Notes: generated from the letters alone by a model not told the origin. A stretch of 64,000 nucleotides of DNA from CAZICM01 sp964537685 (GCA_964537685.1 CAZICM010000010.1:62001-126000), one strand, 5' to 3'. Counted from the stretch's first letter, positions 51,155 to 61,287 are shown. Numbers and translations: made by a program.

Positions 51155-51439
51155 ATGGGTATTCTTAAGTTCTCAGGACTCGCAGCAACGGACCCGAACC
51201 CTTGGGATAAGATCACGAACGCATTGCTCGCAAAAGAAGCAGCAGATGCCACCAAAAAAGCGGAGCACGTTTGCGCGCTTCCGGTGTACACCCTGGTCAA
51301 GCCCATCCGCGTGGTCAACGTCGTTCGGACCGAGACCGTGCTGGACAACACTGTGAATGCGACCGCAAACCCGGATATCTGCCCGCCGGAAGCAACGGAC
51401 GTGACTTCCAGTGAGCCGACGCCTAACCCGGGGGGATAA
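51155..51439 (+). CDS. Small orphan protein (94 residues)
   Basis: Short gene with a textbook ribosome site (AAAGGAGAT, six bases before ATG), the strongest in this neighbourhood. The product has an amphipathic N-terminal half (PWDKITNALLAKEAADATKK), a hydrophobic stretch (ALPVYTLVKPIRVVNVV) and a polar acidic tail rich in Thr, Pro and Asn with two Cys overall. No signal peptide and no family recognised. It stands alone between the minisatellite and a convergent AAA ATPase gene. A leader-plus-core layout as in peptide natural-product precursors is conceivable, but no modifying enzyme is adjacent. The 277 bp after it (51440-51716) contain nothing I can name. Confidence 0.6.
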   Translation: MGILKFSGLAATDPNPWDKITNALLAKEAADATKKAEHVCALPVYTLVKPIRVVNVVRTETVLDNTVNATANPDICPPEATDVTSSEPTPNPGG

Positions 51440-51716
51440 TCCTTCCGGCGTTTCCTCCGTAGGGTGACACACGCTCCACGGATGAAACCCAGCTCAATGC
51501 GGCAAACCCAGCGTTTGCTCATTGAAGGCGAATGGATGGTTTGGGGCTATCGGCGGCGCGCGGAGGGTCTGAAGAATTCCTCGCGCGTCCTGCAAAGCGG
51601 TTGGTTGAGAGGATCCTTTGGGGGCTCAACATGCTTGATGCGCGCCGCCGATATTGCAAAGCAAATATATACGGTGTTTTAAATCCCCGCCCCTGTGATT
51701 TTAGGCTGAACGCCCG

Positions 51717-52826
51717 CTAAAGCGAGCGTTTCCACAGGCGGGCCAGCTTGGTCTTGCGGGTTTCCGGCCGGGTGCGCCTCCGGCGAGGCGCCGGCGCCGG
51801 AGTACAGGTGTCCGCCGGACCCAGTCCAATGGGCTCGAGACGCACGACATGATCGTCAGGCACGCTCGCCGCAACGTCCGCCGACTGTGTGCTCACAATA
51901 AATTGGCACCTTGGAAAGAGACGGTGCCATGTTGGTAGTATGCTCTTTTGCCGTTGCGCATCGAGATGTAGCTCGATTTCATCGATGACCACCACCGCCG
52001 CGCCGTCCCGCAGCGGATGCTCGGCTTTTGGATAGGCAATCGCCAAACGCCTCGCGATATCGGCCGTTAGCATCATCAGCGCTCTCTCCCCCTCGGAAAG
52101 TTGGTGGATAGATAAAACCATGTTTCCCTTGCTCACGGAGAAGTGGGAAGGCTCGCCCCGCGTACATAGCCCGAAATAGCCCGGCATCACAAACTCGAGC
52201 GCGTGCCTCACGGCGGACAATTTTGGATCGCGCGCATCCAGATCGCGGCGCTGAACCTTCAACCGGTTCTCGGCATCCTCGAGTTCTAGAAACCAGTTGA
52301 AAAAAGCTTGAAACGACTGATTTGAAGCATGAAGCGTATCCGCCAAAGGATGCTCGCGCAGGGGCTGACAGTTCATCGTCAGATCCATCCCGAGGCCATG
52401 AGAACAAGCACAAACAGGCTTATCGCGGCATAATCCGCGCGAGACATCGTAGACAATGGGCAGCAGCGCATGCAGCGATCGCTTCCCGATTTCAGGCGCG
52501 GCGCCCGTTGTCTTCAAGCCCTGCTCATCGCGCTGCAACGTAAAGTAACAAGGCGTGCGCAGCTTCTCGATCCACAGCTCGGCCATCACCAAACCCGAAT
52601 CGGCGCCGATACGCAAATCGCTTAATTCCGGGCCCCATCCAAAGCTTAGGCACTGCATCCCCCAATTGCGTTTGAGCACTTCCGTCAGCATCCAGCGCAA
52701 CGCATCGAGCACCGTGCTCTTGCCCGACGCGCCTTCACCAAACAACACGGAAATAGGGCGATCCAGATCAATACTGCGCTTCTCCAAACCCCTAAAGTTT
52801 TCCAGATGCAAAGACTTGATACGCAT
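51717..52826 (-). CDS. AAA ATPase of the RecF/SMC-like (AAA_15/21) group
   Basis: A 369-residue ABC-type ATPase. The N-terminus MRIKSLHLENFRGLEKRSID is the classical start of RecF/OLD-like proteins; Walker A GEGASGKST is at 30-38, the ABC signature LSEGERALMML near 245, Walker B VVVIDEIELHLDA near 280 and the switch region QFIVSTQSADVAASV near 310. Four Cys around 130-150 (GLCRDKPVCACSHG) could bind a metal. There is no TOPRIM nuclease domain, and the basic C-terminal tail (RRRRTRPETRKTKLARLWKR) could touch nucleic acid. ATG at 52826. It stands alone, so a partner nuclease (as in Gabija- or retron-type systems) is not evident. Likely cytoplasmic DNA repair or defence ATPase. Confidence 0.88.
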   Translation of the reverse strand: MRIKSLHLENFRGLEKRSIDLDRPISVLFGEGASGKSTVLDALRWMLTEVLKRNWGMQCLSFGWGPELSDLRIGADSGLVMAELWIEKLRTPCYFTLQRDEQGLKTTGAAPEIGKRSLHALLPIVYDVSRGLCRDKPVCACSHGLGMDLTMNCQPLREHPLADTLHASNQSFQAFFNWFLELEDAENRLKVQRRDLDARDPKLSAVRHALEFVMPGYFGLCTRGEPSHFSVSKGNMVLSIHQLSEGERALMMLTADIARRLAIAYPKAEHPLRDGAAVVVIDEIELHLDAQRQKSILPTWHRLFPRCQFIVSTQSADVAASVPDDHVVRLEPIGLGPADTCTPAPAPRRRRTRPETRKTKLARLWKRSL

Positions 52827-53032
52827 CGATCACTCGGCAAATAGGTTCTTACGGCGTTCACTGCAAAGGACGAAAGGCAGTAAGCTACGCTTTTTAAAAA
52901 AATTTCTCAAGACAATCTTTACCATTCACCCGAGTCGCCCGGGGGCACAATCATCTGCGAAACAGTCGGGTGGATAGGCCAAACAATGGCATATCATGGG
53001 CATGGTATTCGTGGGCACCCTTGCGCATCCCA

Positions 53033-53055
53033 CCCGTTTTGAAGCCCAAAACGGG
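53033..53055. promoter_or_regulatory. Hairpin upstream of the kelch gene
   Basis: Perfect 8-bp inverted repeat CCCGTTTT / AAAACGGG with a 7-base loop, about 80 bp before the start of the large surface-protein gene. The AT content of one arm allows a terminator for something upstream, but the nearest gene runs away from it, so a regulatory role is also possible. Confidence 0.45.
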
Positions 53056-53091
53056 CCTATCGGTGGTGGCCTCGCCCCCGCGCTTTTGTTA

Positions 53092-53121
53092 GCGTGAATC
53101 TTTTGCGTGAATCGATTCACG
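53092..53121. promoter_or_regulatory. Candidate operator: direct repeat and 16-bp palindrome
   Basis: GCGTGAATC occurs at 53092-53100 and again at 53105-53113, where it forms part of the perfect palindrome CGTGAATCGATTCACG (53106-53121). The palindrome ends four bases before the GGGGAG ribosome site of the kelch gene. The position and symmetry suggest a repressor or dimeric regulator site; no promoter boxes were assigned. Confidence 0.55.
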
Positions 53122-53136
53122 TCCGGGGAGTTGTTT

Positions 53137-56100
53137 ATGCCCTTCGAAGTGCCGCGGCCTCCGCCTATGCGAACGAAAATCTACGGGAGCGCAATCTTGG
53201 CCCTGGCCATCCATGCGCTGGCCTGCGCTTCACCCGATGCGCTGCCCAATGCAGAACTCGTGGCCATGTCCCGCTTTCCCCATCAAGCGCATCTCGTGCT
53301 TCAAAGCGAAGGCGCCTTTGTTTCACGAGGCGATGGTTTTGTCACCCTGCCCTATCCAACCCGGGGCATCGCTCAACGATTAGGCGAACCCATCGACACT
53401 GTGTTGCCCCCTCATGGAGGCGCGCCGCTTATCTTCCAGGCGCCCAAATCGGGATTTTTAATGAAGCTGTATGAAGTGGGCAGCTCGGGAGAAGCCAGGC
53501 GGGAAGGCCAAGCCCTTTGGTATGCCAGGCCCGATGGCCGGTCGTACTGGAACGCCATCCCTCAAGGGGTGGAGGAATGGCTTCTTATCGATGGTGCTTA
53601 TGTGGAGCGCGATAGACCCGTGGCCCAATGGGAAATCGAGGGAGCGACATTCCGCCAATCGGGTGCGCTGGTGGAGGTGCTCGATGAGCGGGGAAGGCCG
53701 AGAATACAGGTAAGCGCGCCCGAGGGCTATGGAGAGGGAGGGCGGAGGATCGATCTGCGATTGAGCGCATCCGGGAGCAAGCTGGAACTCTACGCGGACG
53801 CGGAGGGGGAAACCGTATTGCTCGATCCCCGCTGGGTCTTGCTTGGAGCGCAGATGAATGAAGGGCGCTCTCACCACACGGCCACGGTGCTTTTGGATGG
53901 GCGGGTGCTGGTAACGGGTGGACGGGATTCTCAAGGTGGATTCCTGAGCAGCGCGGAGGTTTACGATCCGGAAACCGAAAGCTTTGCCCTCCTGGCCCAA
54001 CCGATGAGTGCAGGGCGCAGCGAACACACGGCGACCTTGCTCCCCTCGGGCAAGGTGCTCATTGCGGGCGGCGACGGAAGCGGTATTCAAACAGCCGAGC
54101 TTTTCGATCCCGGCATCAATGGCTTCGAGCCGCCTCTTTGGATGAACGATGGGCATGCCGTGCATACGGCCACGCCACTACAAGATGGCAGTGTGCTCAT
54201 CGCGGGAGGTTTTACCAATGGAGCCGAGCTCTACCATCCCGTTCAAAACAACTGGGAGCCGCTACCACCGCTCTCGGATGTTTACACCTATCACCGGGCA
54301 ACCGTGATGAACGACGGCCGCGTGCTGCTCACGGGAGGATACGGTCCCAATTTCAACGAAAGCACCCACACCGAGATCTATGATCCGGCATCCAAGGACT
54401 CGACGCCCGCTCCCCCCTTGAATACCGCAAGGCTGGCCCATAGCAGTGTACGCTTATCCGATGGAAAAATCCTTGTGGCGGGAGGTTTGAAAAGTGGCTT
54501 TGGAGGCTATGAATACTCTGTTGAAGTCTTTGATCCAGATTTGGGGGTTTGGCTTCCCAGAACGCCGATACCCACCGCTGCCCCGAGTGCATTTCCCTTT
54601 GGTCAGGCGGATGGCGGGGTGCTCTTCGCCCTCATCAATGGCTCGGCGGTGTACGATCCCAAGCTGGACCAATGGACGGAAGGACTGGATGGCTTGTCCT
54701 TTCATATCTGGGGTGCGGCGGTAGAACTGCTCAATGGCCAAATCCTCAATATCGGCGGCCAGGACGAATTTACCAACGCTTCCGCGCTTATCGAACGCTA
54801 CGATCCCAGTCAAGGGGCATGGGTTAAGCAAGATTCTCTCAGCGCGAATAAAGGCAGCCACACGGCTACCCTTCTCCAGAATGGAACGGTCCTCTTTACC
54901 GGAGGGGGGACTGGAAACGGACCGCTGAATTCATGGGCTTCTCAGTCCAGCGTAGACCTTTTTCAGCCTGCTACTGAAACAAACTCCATCATGGCACCCA
55001 TACAGACCGCCCGCCATGCGCACACGGCAACCCTGTTGAATACGGGGGAGGTCTTGATCGCCGGCGGTTATTCTACGGTTTCCCCCTTCTTAAGCACCAT
55101 CGAGAACAGCGTCGAGCTCTTTGACCCCAACACCCCAAGCTGGCAAGCGCTTCCCCGCATGAAGAGCGGGCGCGCCGAGCACAGCGCCACCCTTCTATCC
55201 AACGGCGACGTGCTGGTGGCCGGCGGCGAGATCGTGACGCCGCAACCCTGGGAGACCAAGCTTAAGGAAGCGGAACTATTTCATGCGGATACCCAACAAT
55301 GGACACCTGTTGCGCCCATGCACCATGCCAGAAGTGCTCATGCCGCGACACCGCTTTTAAATGGTAAAATCCTTGTGACTGGAGGTTTTGGTGAAACAGC
55401 CGTCTTGATGGCCTCGGAGATATTCGATCCGGCCACCCAGCAATGGACGGAAATCAATCCCATGCTGAACCCTCGCGGTGCGCATCAAGCCACCAGGCTG
55501 CCCGATGGACGGGTTCTGGTCACAGGTGGCTATGATGGCTTGGCGGATTCGAACAAAGCCGAAATTTTTAATCCCGGCACGGGCCAGTGGCAACAAGTGG
55601 GCACCATGAATGTTTCAAGAAGCCGCCATCTTTCCACGCTGCTTCCCGATGGCCGAGTGATGGTCGCCGGAGACGCTATTTATGTTGAGTTTTTTAATCC
55701 CAACACGCTTAGCTTTGAGGTGGACAGCGAAGCCATCATTTTACTTTCACACATGGCCGGCACGCTTCTGAGCAGCGGCCAGTTCCTCGCTTCCGGCGGA
55801 GTTTCAGACACTCTATTCAACAACGGGATTTACCTCTACGATCCAGCGAGCCGATGGGTGAATGGTCAACCTACAAACGAAGCCCGCGCCGATGCGGGAG
55901 TGGCTCTGCTCGAAGGCGGCGATATCTTGGTGACAGGAGGACAAGGTCGCTTTGGCCCCTTGGCCACGGTGGAACAAACCAATGCGCCGGAATCCCCCTT
56001 CCAAAAAACGGGCTCCATGATTCAATCGCGCTTTGCTCACCTCGCCCTGCCCCTGCCCGGAGGCGATGCCCTGGCCATTGGGGGCATTGGTCCCACGGGA

Positions 56101-59100
56101 TATTTAGCTCAATCCGAACGATATAACGCGGCAACCGGCCAATGGATGTCCACGGGCAATTTAAACCAAGCTCGTGCCTATGCCTCTGGAACCCGCCTGT
56201 TGGATGGCAAGCTGTTTGTTGCTGGAGGCTTTGGACCCGGTGGTCTTCTGGCTTCCGCCGAAGTGTACGATCCAGCCTTGGACGCCTGGGAAGTCGTGCC
56301 TTCGATGGCTGATCCGAGGCGAAATGCCACCACTACCCTGCTCGGCAATGGCCTTTTGCTGGTGGCCGGAGGCTGGGGCGGCCAGGAAGCGCTGAATACA
56401 GCCGAGCTTTATATTCCCCAGCAGAAGGCATGGCTAAATGCCGGAAGCTTTGGCAATAGCCGGGTGGGCCATACAGCTACGCTGCTCTCCAACGGTCATG
56501 TCCTGCTCGCGGGAGGAACCGATACCGCCTCGGCCGTGATCTTTGATCCGGCAACCTTTCAATGGACACCCACCGGACCCATGCATGAAGTTCGTTCTGG
56601 TCATATCGCCGCGCGCTTGCCGAGTGGACAGGTGGTTGTGGCGGGGGGCCTGGGTCCAAATGGCCTGACCAAAAGCGCCGAGCTTTACGATCCTGCTGCG
56701 AACACCTGGAAAGCCATTCGGAAGCTCACTCTTCCCCGAAGGAATGCGTGGGCCTTCGCATTTGGGGACGGTTCGGTCATGATTGGAGGGGGCGCGGGCG
56801 TCAGCGATGAACCCATCGCGTTCACCGAGATCTTTCGCCTTAGCCAAAACGGGGAGCTGTGCATTCACGCTGCGGATTGCGAGAGCGGCTTTTGCGCCGA
56901 CAACGTCTGCTGTAATACGGCCTGCGACGGGGGCCCCTGCGATGGCTGTTCGGTGCTTACGGGTTCGAAACAGGCTGGATTTTGCACGCAATTCAACGGT
57001 CTTTCCTGTGACGATGGAGTAAAGTGCACCGAAAACGACGCCTGCCAATTGGGCCAATGCAAAGGCACATCCAAAGCCTGCGAGGCCCCAGACGATTGCC
57101 ATGAAAACCCCTCGTGTGACGAAGCAACGGGCCAGTGCGCCGAAGCCAAGCCCAAGGCCAATGGAACCCCTTGCAACGAAGGCGATGCATGCGCCATCAG
57201 CTCGCTGTGCTCGGCGGGCATCTGTAAAATCACCCCTAAAGAATGTCCCGCTCCCACCGCCTGCCATGAAGAGGGATTCTGCAATTCATCCACGGGAGAC
57301 TGCTTTAATCCGCTGAAAAACGATGGCTCCGTATGCGAGGACGGAGCGAATTGCACCGAAAACGATCGATGCGAGGCAGGGGTATGCATAGGCTCGCCGG
57401 TGCTCTGTCCCGCGATCGGTGTTTGCTATGAGCCAGGTATATGCGAAAAAAGCACGGGGCAATGCCCCACACCCGTGCCCCGGGAAAACGGCGCCCTATG
57501 CGATGATGAAAACCCTTGTACTGAAGGCGATGCCTGTGGGGATGGAACATGCGTGGGCAAGGAAATGCTCTGCGATTGCCAAGGATGCGGCGCCTATCGC
57601 TGTTTTGGATCGCCCACGCATTGCCTGGATGCTTGTAGCTCGGTCTTGGAATGCGCTCTGGGCTATGTATGCAACCGGCAAGGCCAATGCGTGCCCCCTC
57701 CTCCCTCGGGCAGTGTTTTGGATGCGGGCTGTTCCTATGGTGGACGGGGCAATTCCTCGAGCCAAGCCTATTGGTTATCGCTGCTCTTGGCCATGGCCCT
57801 CTTCAGGCCCCGCAAATCCAGCTCGTTTTCCGGCATTTTTTCGGTACTTTTCCTGATGAGCAGCGGGTGCCAATGGGTCGCCGAGGTAGATAGGGAAGGC
57901 GCTAAATCCAATTCCCAAACCCCCACCTGTGGCAATGGCGCGGCAGATCCGGCGGAACGCTGCGATGATGGCAACCGAACCGAGGGAGACGGCTGCTCTC
58001 CGGCTTGCGCGGTGGAAATGGGCTTTGAATGCGGCAAAGATTTCCCCAGCTTGTGCAAGGCGATCTGCGGTGACGGCTTGATCGCGGGCGTGGAGAGCTG
58101 CGACGATGGCAATGTGGACGAAGGAGATGGCTGTTCGGGAGCCTGCGCGCTGGAAATCGGCTTTGTTTGCACAGCCTCGCCCAGCCAATGCGACAGCGTA
58201 TGCGGCGATGGGATTGTGGCGGGCTTGGAGGGCTGCGACGATAAAAATACCCTGGGCAACGATGGCTGTTCTTCGCATTGCGAGCGGGAAATTGGCTGGA
58301 CATGCAACGATGCCCATCCCAGCGTATGCAAGCCCATATGCGGAAACGGCGTGGTGGATGGAAAGGAGCAATGCGATGATGGCAACACGGACAAGGGAGA
58401 CGGCTGCTCGGGCTTTTGCTCAATAGAACCAGGCTGGCGCTGCACCAATATTGTTTCCCCCACCTATTGCGAGGATGCCGACGAATGCGCGCTGGGCATC
58501 GATTCATGCGATCCGCATACATCGGTATGCATAAATGAGATCGGAACCCATAGCTGCGCATGCCTGGCTGGATATAAGAAAGGCCGCAAGGGCTGCAAGG
58601 ATATCGATGAATGCGCCTTGGGCACGCATAGTTGCGATATCAACGCTTTGTGTATCAATACGCCTGGAAGCTATGTCTGCGCCTGCAAAACGGGCACTGT
58701 GGGCAATGGGAAATTTTGTTCTCCGCTATGCGGCGATGGAATCGTGGTGGCCGGAGAAAGCTGCGATGATGGGAATTTTCAGCCTGGGGACGGATGCTCG
58801 GGAGGCTGCGCGATTGAAAGCGGCTATGCCTGCGCCGGAACGCCCAGCGTATGCGCCGATATCGATGAATGCGCGCAGGGAACGGACGGATGCGATATCA
58901 ACGCACAATGCGTGAACCTTGTGGGATCGTATCAGTGCGTGTGCAATCCAGGCTACACCGGCAATGGTTTGATATGCAGCGATCTCAATGAATGCGATCT
59001 ATATCCGGCGCCCTGCAGCCCGTTTGCAGACTGCCAGAACACATCGGGAGGCTTCTTATGTACATGCCTGCCTGGATTTGAAGGCGATGGCATTACCTGC

Positions 59101-59952
59101 ACCGACATCGATGAATGCGCGTTGGGTATTGATGACTGCATTCATTCCCCATGTTTTAACAATATCGGCGGGTATGCCTGCGGCCAGTGCGATGCCGGCT
59201 ATTCGGGCTATGGCAAGGACTGCATTCCAGGCTGTGGAGATGGTTTGATTGTATTCCCGGAATGGTGCGACGATGGCAATTTGGCCCTGGGAGACGGCTG
59301 CGATGCCAATTGCGTTCTTGAACTCAATGCAAGCTGCGTGGGCGAACCCAGCCAATGCTCGATCTGCGGTGATGGAGTTCCGGGCGGAGGCGAGCTTTGC
59401 GACGATGGCAACCTGAGCGATTGCGATTCCTGCGGCATCAATTGCAGGCCCATGAATATCTTTTCCACCGGCCCCAATCTTTCAATGCCTATTCCCGATG
59501 GAGCGTTTGACGGCACGCCTGCCAGCATGACCTGCGCCGGCATCCCGGTTCCGCCGCTTTCGGGAAGCGGTTTAGTGCAGCGTTTATGCGTGGAAACAGG
59601 CATAACACACCCCAATCATAACGACATTGCCATCTTCCTTTTGAATAGCGTCGCCGACGTGCCTTTATATTATTCTTTCCAACCAGGTGCTGCCGGCGCC
59701 GGCCTCTTGGCATCCTATCCCATTCGCTTTGAGTTAAATGCGCCGTTTCCGTGGTTTTTTATGGGCTCGGGACTGAGTGGCAATCAGATCATTTGCCAAG
59801 ACGATGGTATGTGCACCTTTAGCCCCGCGCAGTTCTTTGGCCCCTTCGGTTTGCCATCACCTACCGAGGGAAACTGGCAGCTCTGCGTGGGGGACCGTTC
59901 TTCAGGCGGTGCCGGTACGCTGGAGTCATGGAAGATATTTATTCAGGATTGA
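53137..59952 (+). CDS. Giant kelch / Cys-rich / EGF surface protein, apparent fusion of two proteins
   Basis: A 2271-residue exported protein. The N-terminus has a lipoprotein-type signal (KIYGSAILALAIHALAC). About 240-1238 are some 20 kelch-like repeats (for example HTATVLLDGRVLVTGG) that form beta-propellers; 1240-1525 are Cys-rich (SGFCADNVCCNTACDGGPC). A MYXO-CTERM-like segment follows inside the chain: DAGCSYGGRG from 1529, a hydrophobic helix, then FRPRKSS. It runs straight into a second lipobox-like signal, FSVLFLMSSGC (Cys1578). Four DUF4215 repeats (CGNG...CDDGN...GDGCS) follow, then calcium-binding-type EGF repeats (DIDECALG...), more DUF4215 repeats, and a C-terminal P-domain (about 2107-2271). 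ATG at 53137 has GGGGAG at ideal spacing. The first half alone would make a complete surface-anchored protein and the second half a complete lipoprotein. It is likely involved in adhesion or cell-surface contact. Confidence 0.88.
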   Translation: MPFEVPRPPPMRTKIYGSAILALAIHALACASPDALPNAELVAMSRFPHQAHLVLQSEGAFVSRGDGFVTLPYPTRGIAQRLGEPIDTVLPPHGGAPLIFQAPKSGFLMKLYEVGSSGEARREGQALWYARPDGRSYWNAIPQGVEEWLLIDGAYVERDRPVAQWEIEGATFRQSGALVEVLDERGRPRIQVSAPEGYGEGGRRIDLRLSASGSKLELYADAEGETVLLDPRWVLLGAQMNEGRSHHTATVLLDGRVLVTGGRDSQGGFLSSAEVYDPETESFALLAQPMSAGRSEHTATLLPSGKVLIAGGDGSGIQTAELFDPGINGFEPPLWMNDGHAVHTATPLQDGSVLIAGGFTNGAELYHPVQNNWEPLPPLSDVYTYHRATVMNDGRVLLTGGYGPNFNESTHTEIYDPASKDSTPAPPLNTARLAHSSVRLSDGKILVAGGLKSGFGGYEYSVEVFDPDLGVWLPRTPIPTAAPSAFPFGQADGGVLFALINGSAVYDPKLDQWTEGLDGLSFHIWGAAVELLNGQILNIGGQDEFTNASALIERYDPSQGAWVKQDSLSANKGSHTATLLQNGTVLFTGGGTGNGPLNSWASQSSVDLFQPATETNSIMAPIQTARHAHTATLLNTGEVLIAGGYSTVSPFLSTIENSVELFDPNTPSWQALPRMKSGRAEHSATLLSNGDVLVAGGEIVTPQPWETKLKEAELFHADTQQWTPVAPMHHARSAHAATPLLNGKILVTGGFGETAVLMASEIFDPATQQWTEINPMLNPRGAHQATRLPDGRVLVTGGYDGLADSNKAEIFNPGTGQWQQVGTMNVSRSRHLSTLLPDGRVMVAGDAIYVEFFNPNTLSFEVDSEAIILLSHMAGTLLSSGQFLASGGVSDTLFNNGIYLYDPASRWVNGQPTNEARADAGVALLEGGDILVTGGQGRFGPLATVEQTNAPESPFQKTGSMIQSRFAHLALPLPGGDALAIGGIGPTGYLAQSERYNAATGQWMSTGNLNQARAYASGTRLLDGKLFVAGGFGPGGLLASAEVYDPALDAWEVVPSMADPRRNATTTLLGNGLLLVAGGWGGQEALNTAELYIPQQKAWLNAGSFGNSRVGHTATLLSNGHVLLAGGTDTASAVIFDPATFQWTPTGPMHEVRSGHIAARLPSGQVVVAGGLGPNGLTKSAELYDPAANTWKAIRKLTLPRRNAWAFAFGDGSVMIGGGAGVSDEPIAFTEIFRLSQNGELCIHAADCESGFCADNVCCNTACDGGPCDGCSVLTGSKQAGFCTQFNGLSCDDGVKCTENDACQLGQCKGTSKACEAPDDCHENPSCDEATGQCAEAKPKANGTPCNEGDACAISSLCSAGICKITPKECPAPTACHEEGFCNSSTGDCFNPLKNDGSVCEDGANCTENDRCEAGVCIGSPVLCPAIGVCYEPGICEKSTGQCPTPVPRENGALCDDENPCTEGDACGDGTCVGKEMLCDCQGCGAYRCFGSPTHCLDACSSVLECALGYVCNRQGQCVPPPPSGSVLDAGCSYGGRGNSSSQAYWLSLLLAMALFRPRKSSSFSGIFSVLFLMSSGCQWVAEVDREGAKSNSQTPTCGNGAADPAERCDDGNRTEGDGCSPACAVEMGFECGKDFPSLCKAICGDGLIAGVESCDDGNVDEGDGCSGACALEIGFVCTASPSQCDSVCGDGIVAGLEGCDDKNTLGNDGCSSHCEREIGWTCNDAHPSVCKPICGNGVVDGKEQCDDGNTDKGDGCSGFCSIEPGWRCTNIVSPTYCEDADECALGIDSCDPHTSVCINEIGTHSCACLAGYKKGRKGCKDIDECALGTHSCDINALCINTPGSYVCACKTGTVGNGKFCSPLCGDGIVVAGESCDDGNFQPGDGCSGGCAIESGYACAGTPSVCADIDECAQGTDGCDINAQCVNLVGSYQCVCNPGYTGNGLICSDLNECDLYPAPCSPFADCQNTSGGFLCTCLPGFEGDGITCTDIDECALGIDDCIHSPCFNNIGGYACGQCDAGYSGYGKDCIPGCGDGLIVFPEWCDDGNLALGDGCDANCVLELNASCVGEPSQCSICGDGVPGGGELCDDGNLSDCDSCGINCRPMNIFSTGPNLSMPIPDGAFDGTPASMTCAGIPVPPLSGSGLVQRLCVETGITHPNHNDIAIFLLNSVADVPLYYSFQPGAAGAGLLASYPIRFELNAPFPWFFMGSGLSGNQIICQDDGMCTFSPAQFFGPFGLPSPTEGNWQLCVGDRSSGGAGTLESWKIFIQD

Positions 59953-59996
59953 GCCAGGACACTCACCTTTAACCGGGGGCAAGCGCTTCCTTTCCA

Positions 59997-61287
59997 CTAC
60001 GGCATCGCGCTAAACTTCCGAAACATCACCGGCCCATTCCAGCCATTTTCGTTATACGCCACCCCAATATCTCCCGTCGCCGCATCATACGCCACCACCG
60101 GATAAGGCATCGGCCCCTCCCCAATCACCCCGCCCATCCCCTTTACCACATTCGCATTCTCATCCAGCACCGTAATCACCGCATTCTTTGCCGCGTCATT
60201 CGTCAGCACATAAAATAACCCGTTCATCTCAAACATATCCCCATGCCGAATATCAAAACCGCTCACAATCGGCGCCGTCGCCATCACCGCGCCATCCATC
60301 CCTACCTTCATAAAGCTAATCGCCATCATGCTTTGCTCGGGATACACCACAAAATACGCTCCATTCTTGTACAGCACCTTAAACTGGCCGCTGAAATGCT
60401 GGGAAAATGCCGTCGTGACCTGCATGAGCGGCACCAAAATCTGCCCCGCCGCATCGGTCCTCACAAAATACATGTGATACCCAATGATGCTAAACACACC
60501 AAATCCGCTCCCATCCCATGCGATATGCGTCCGGGCTCCATTGCGGTCATCAGCCCCAGCCCCAACCCACATTCCAGCTCCCGCTGTCATCACAATTGTA
60601 TTGATAGAGGGCTTGAAAGCGGCCATCATGATGCGATACCTGGACTTCATTGTAGTAGTTGCCGTCGGTGGTGAGCAAGCCCTGTGTGGAGAGTACGTTG
60701 CCCTGTCCGTCGATGAGCTTGAAGAGAGGCGTTTCATTTTGGGTGAAGTCAGGGACGCAGCCGATGGCGAATTCTCCGTCGCCGGCCGCGATGGTGGGCA
60801 AATGGAAGGCGCCGTTGCATATCGTGGCGGCCGGGCCGGCAGGGTAGAGGGCTTTGCAGTCGTTGTCGGCGTCGGTGCCCACGCCGGGCGGACAGCAACC
60901 ATCTCCATCCTTGGCGGCGAGGAGTGTGTGCTCGCAGGTGGCCGAGCATTCGGCGCCGCTCAAGGTGTCTACGGTGCAGGCGTCGGCATCGTCGCAGGCG
61001 CTTGGACAAGCGCCGGGCTGACCCGCGGCGATCGCCGTATCGCAGAGCTCATCGGCTTCCAAAATGCCGTTGCCGCAAACCGCCATTGCGCCGCTGCTCG
61101 AGCTGCTGCTTGACGAACTCGACGAACTCGATGAGCCCGATGAGCCTGAAGAAGACGACGAGCTCGAGCCACTGCTGGATGAAGAGCTTGAGCCGCTGGA
61201 ATTGTCATTGGGATCGCCTCCGCAAGCGCAGAGAACGAAGAGAGAGGCCAGCGAAATATTTGCAAAATGACTGCGAGAATTTTTCAT
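59997..61287 (-). pseudogene. Poly-Ser lipoprotein gene with a frameshift
   Basis: Two overlapping minus-strand frames belong to one gene. Bases 61287-60550 encode a signal peptide with lipobox LFVLCAC, a Ser/Gly linker, a Cys-rich DUF4215-like module (AVCGNGILEADELCDTA) and the start of a beta domain that stops after SGSWNVGWGWG. The second frame carries on from about 60555 (AGADDRNGARTHIAWDGSGF...) to a natural stop at 59997 with beta-propeller-like repeats (FSIIGYHMYFVRTDAAGQIL). One base gained or lost near 60550-60570, in a G/C-rich run, would restore a protein of about 430 residues. It may be a true mutation or an assembly error. Converges with the kelch gene, 44 bp away. Confidence 0.8.

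Noticed and set aside
60484..61113. Plus-strand open frame opposite the poly-Ser lipoprotein
   Set aside because: It is antisense to a gene with a clear signal peptide and Cys-rich module; its own product is Ala/Gly/Val-rich shadow sequence.
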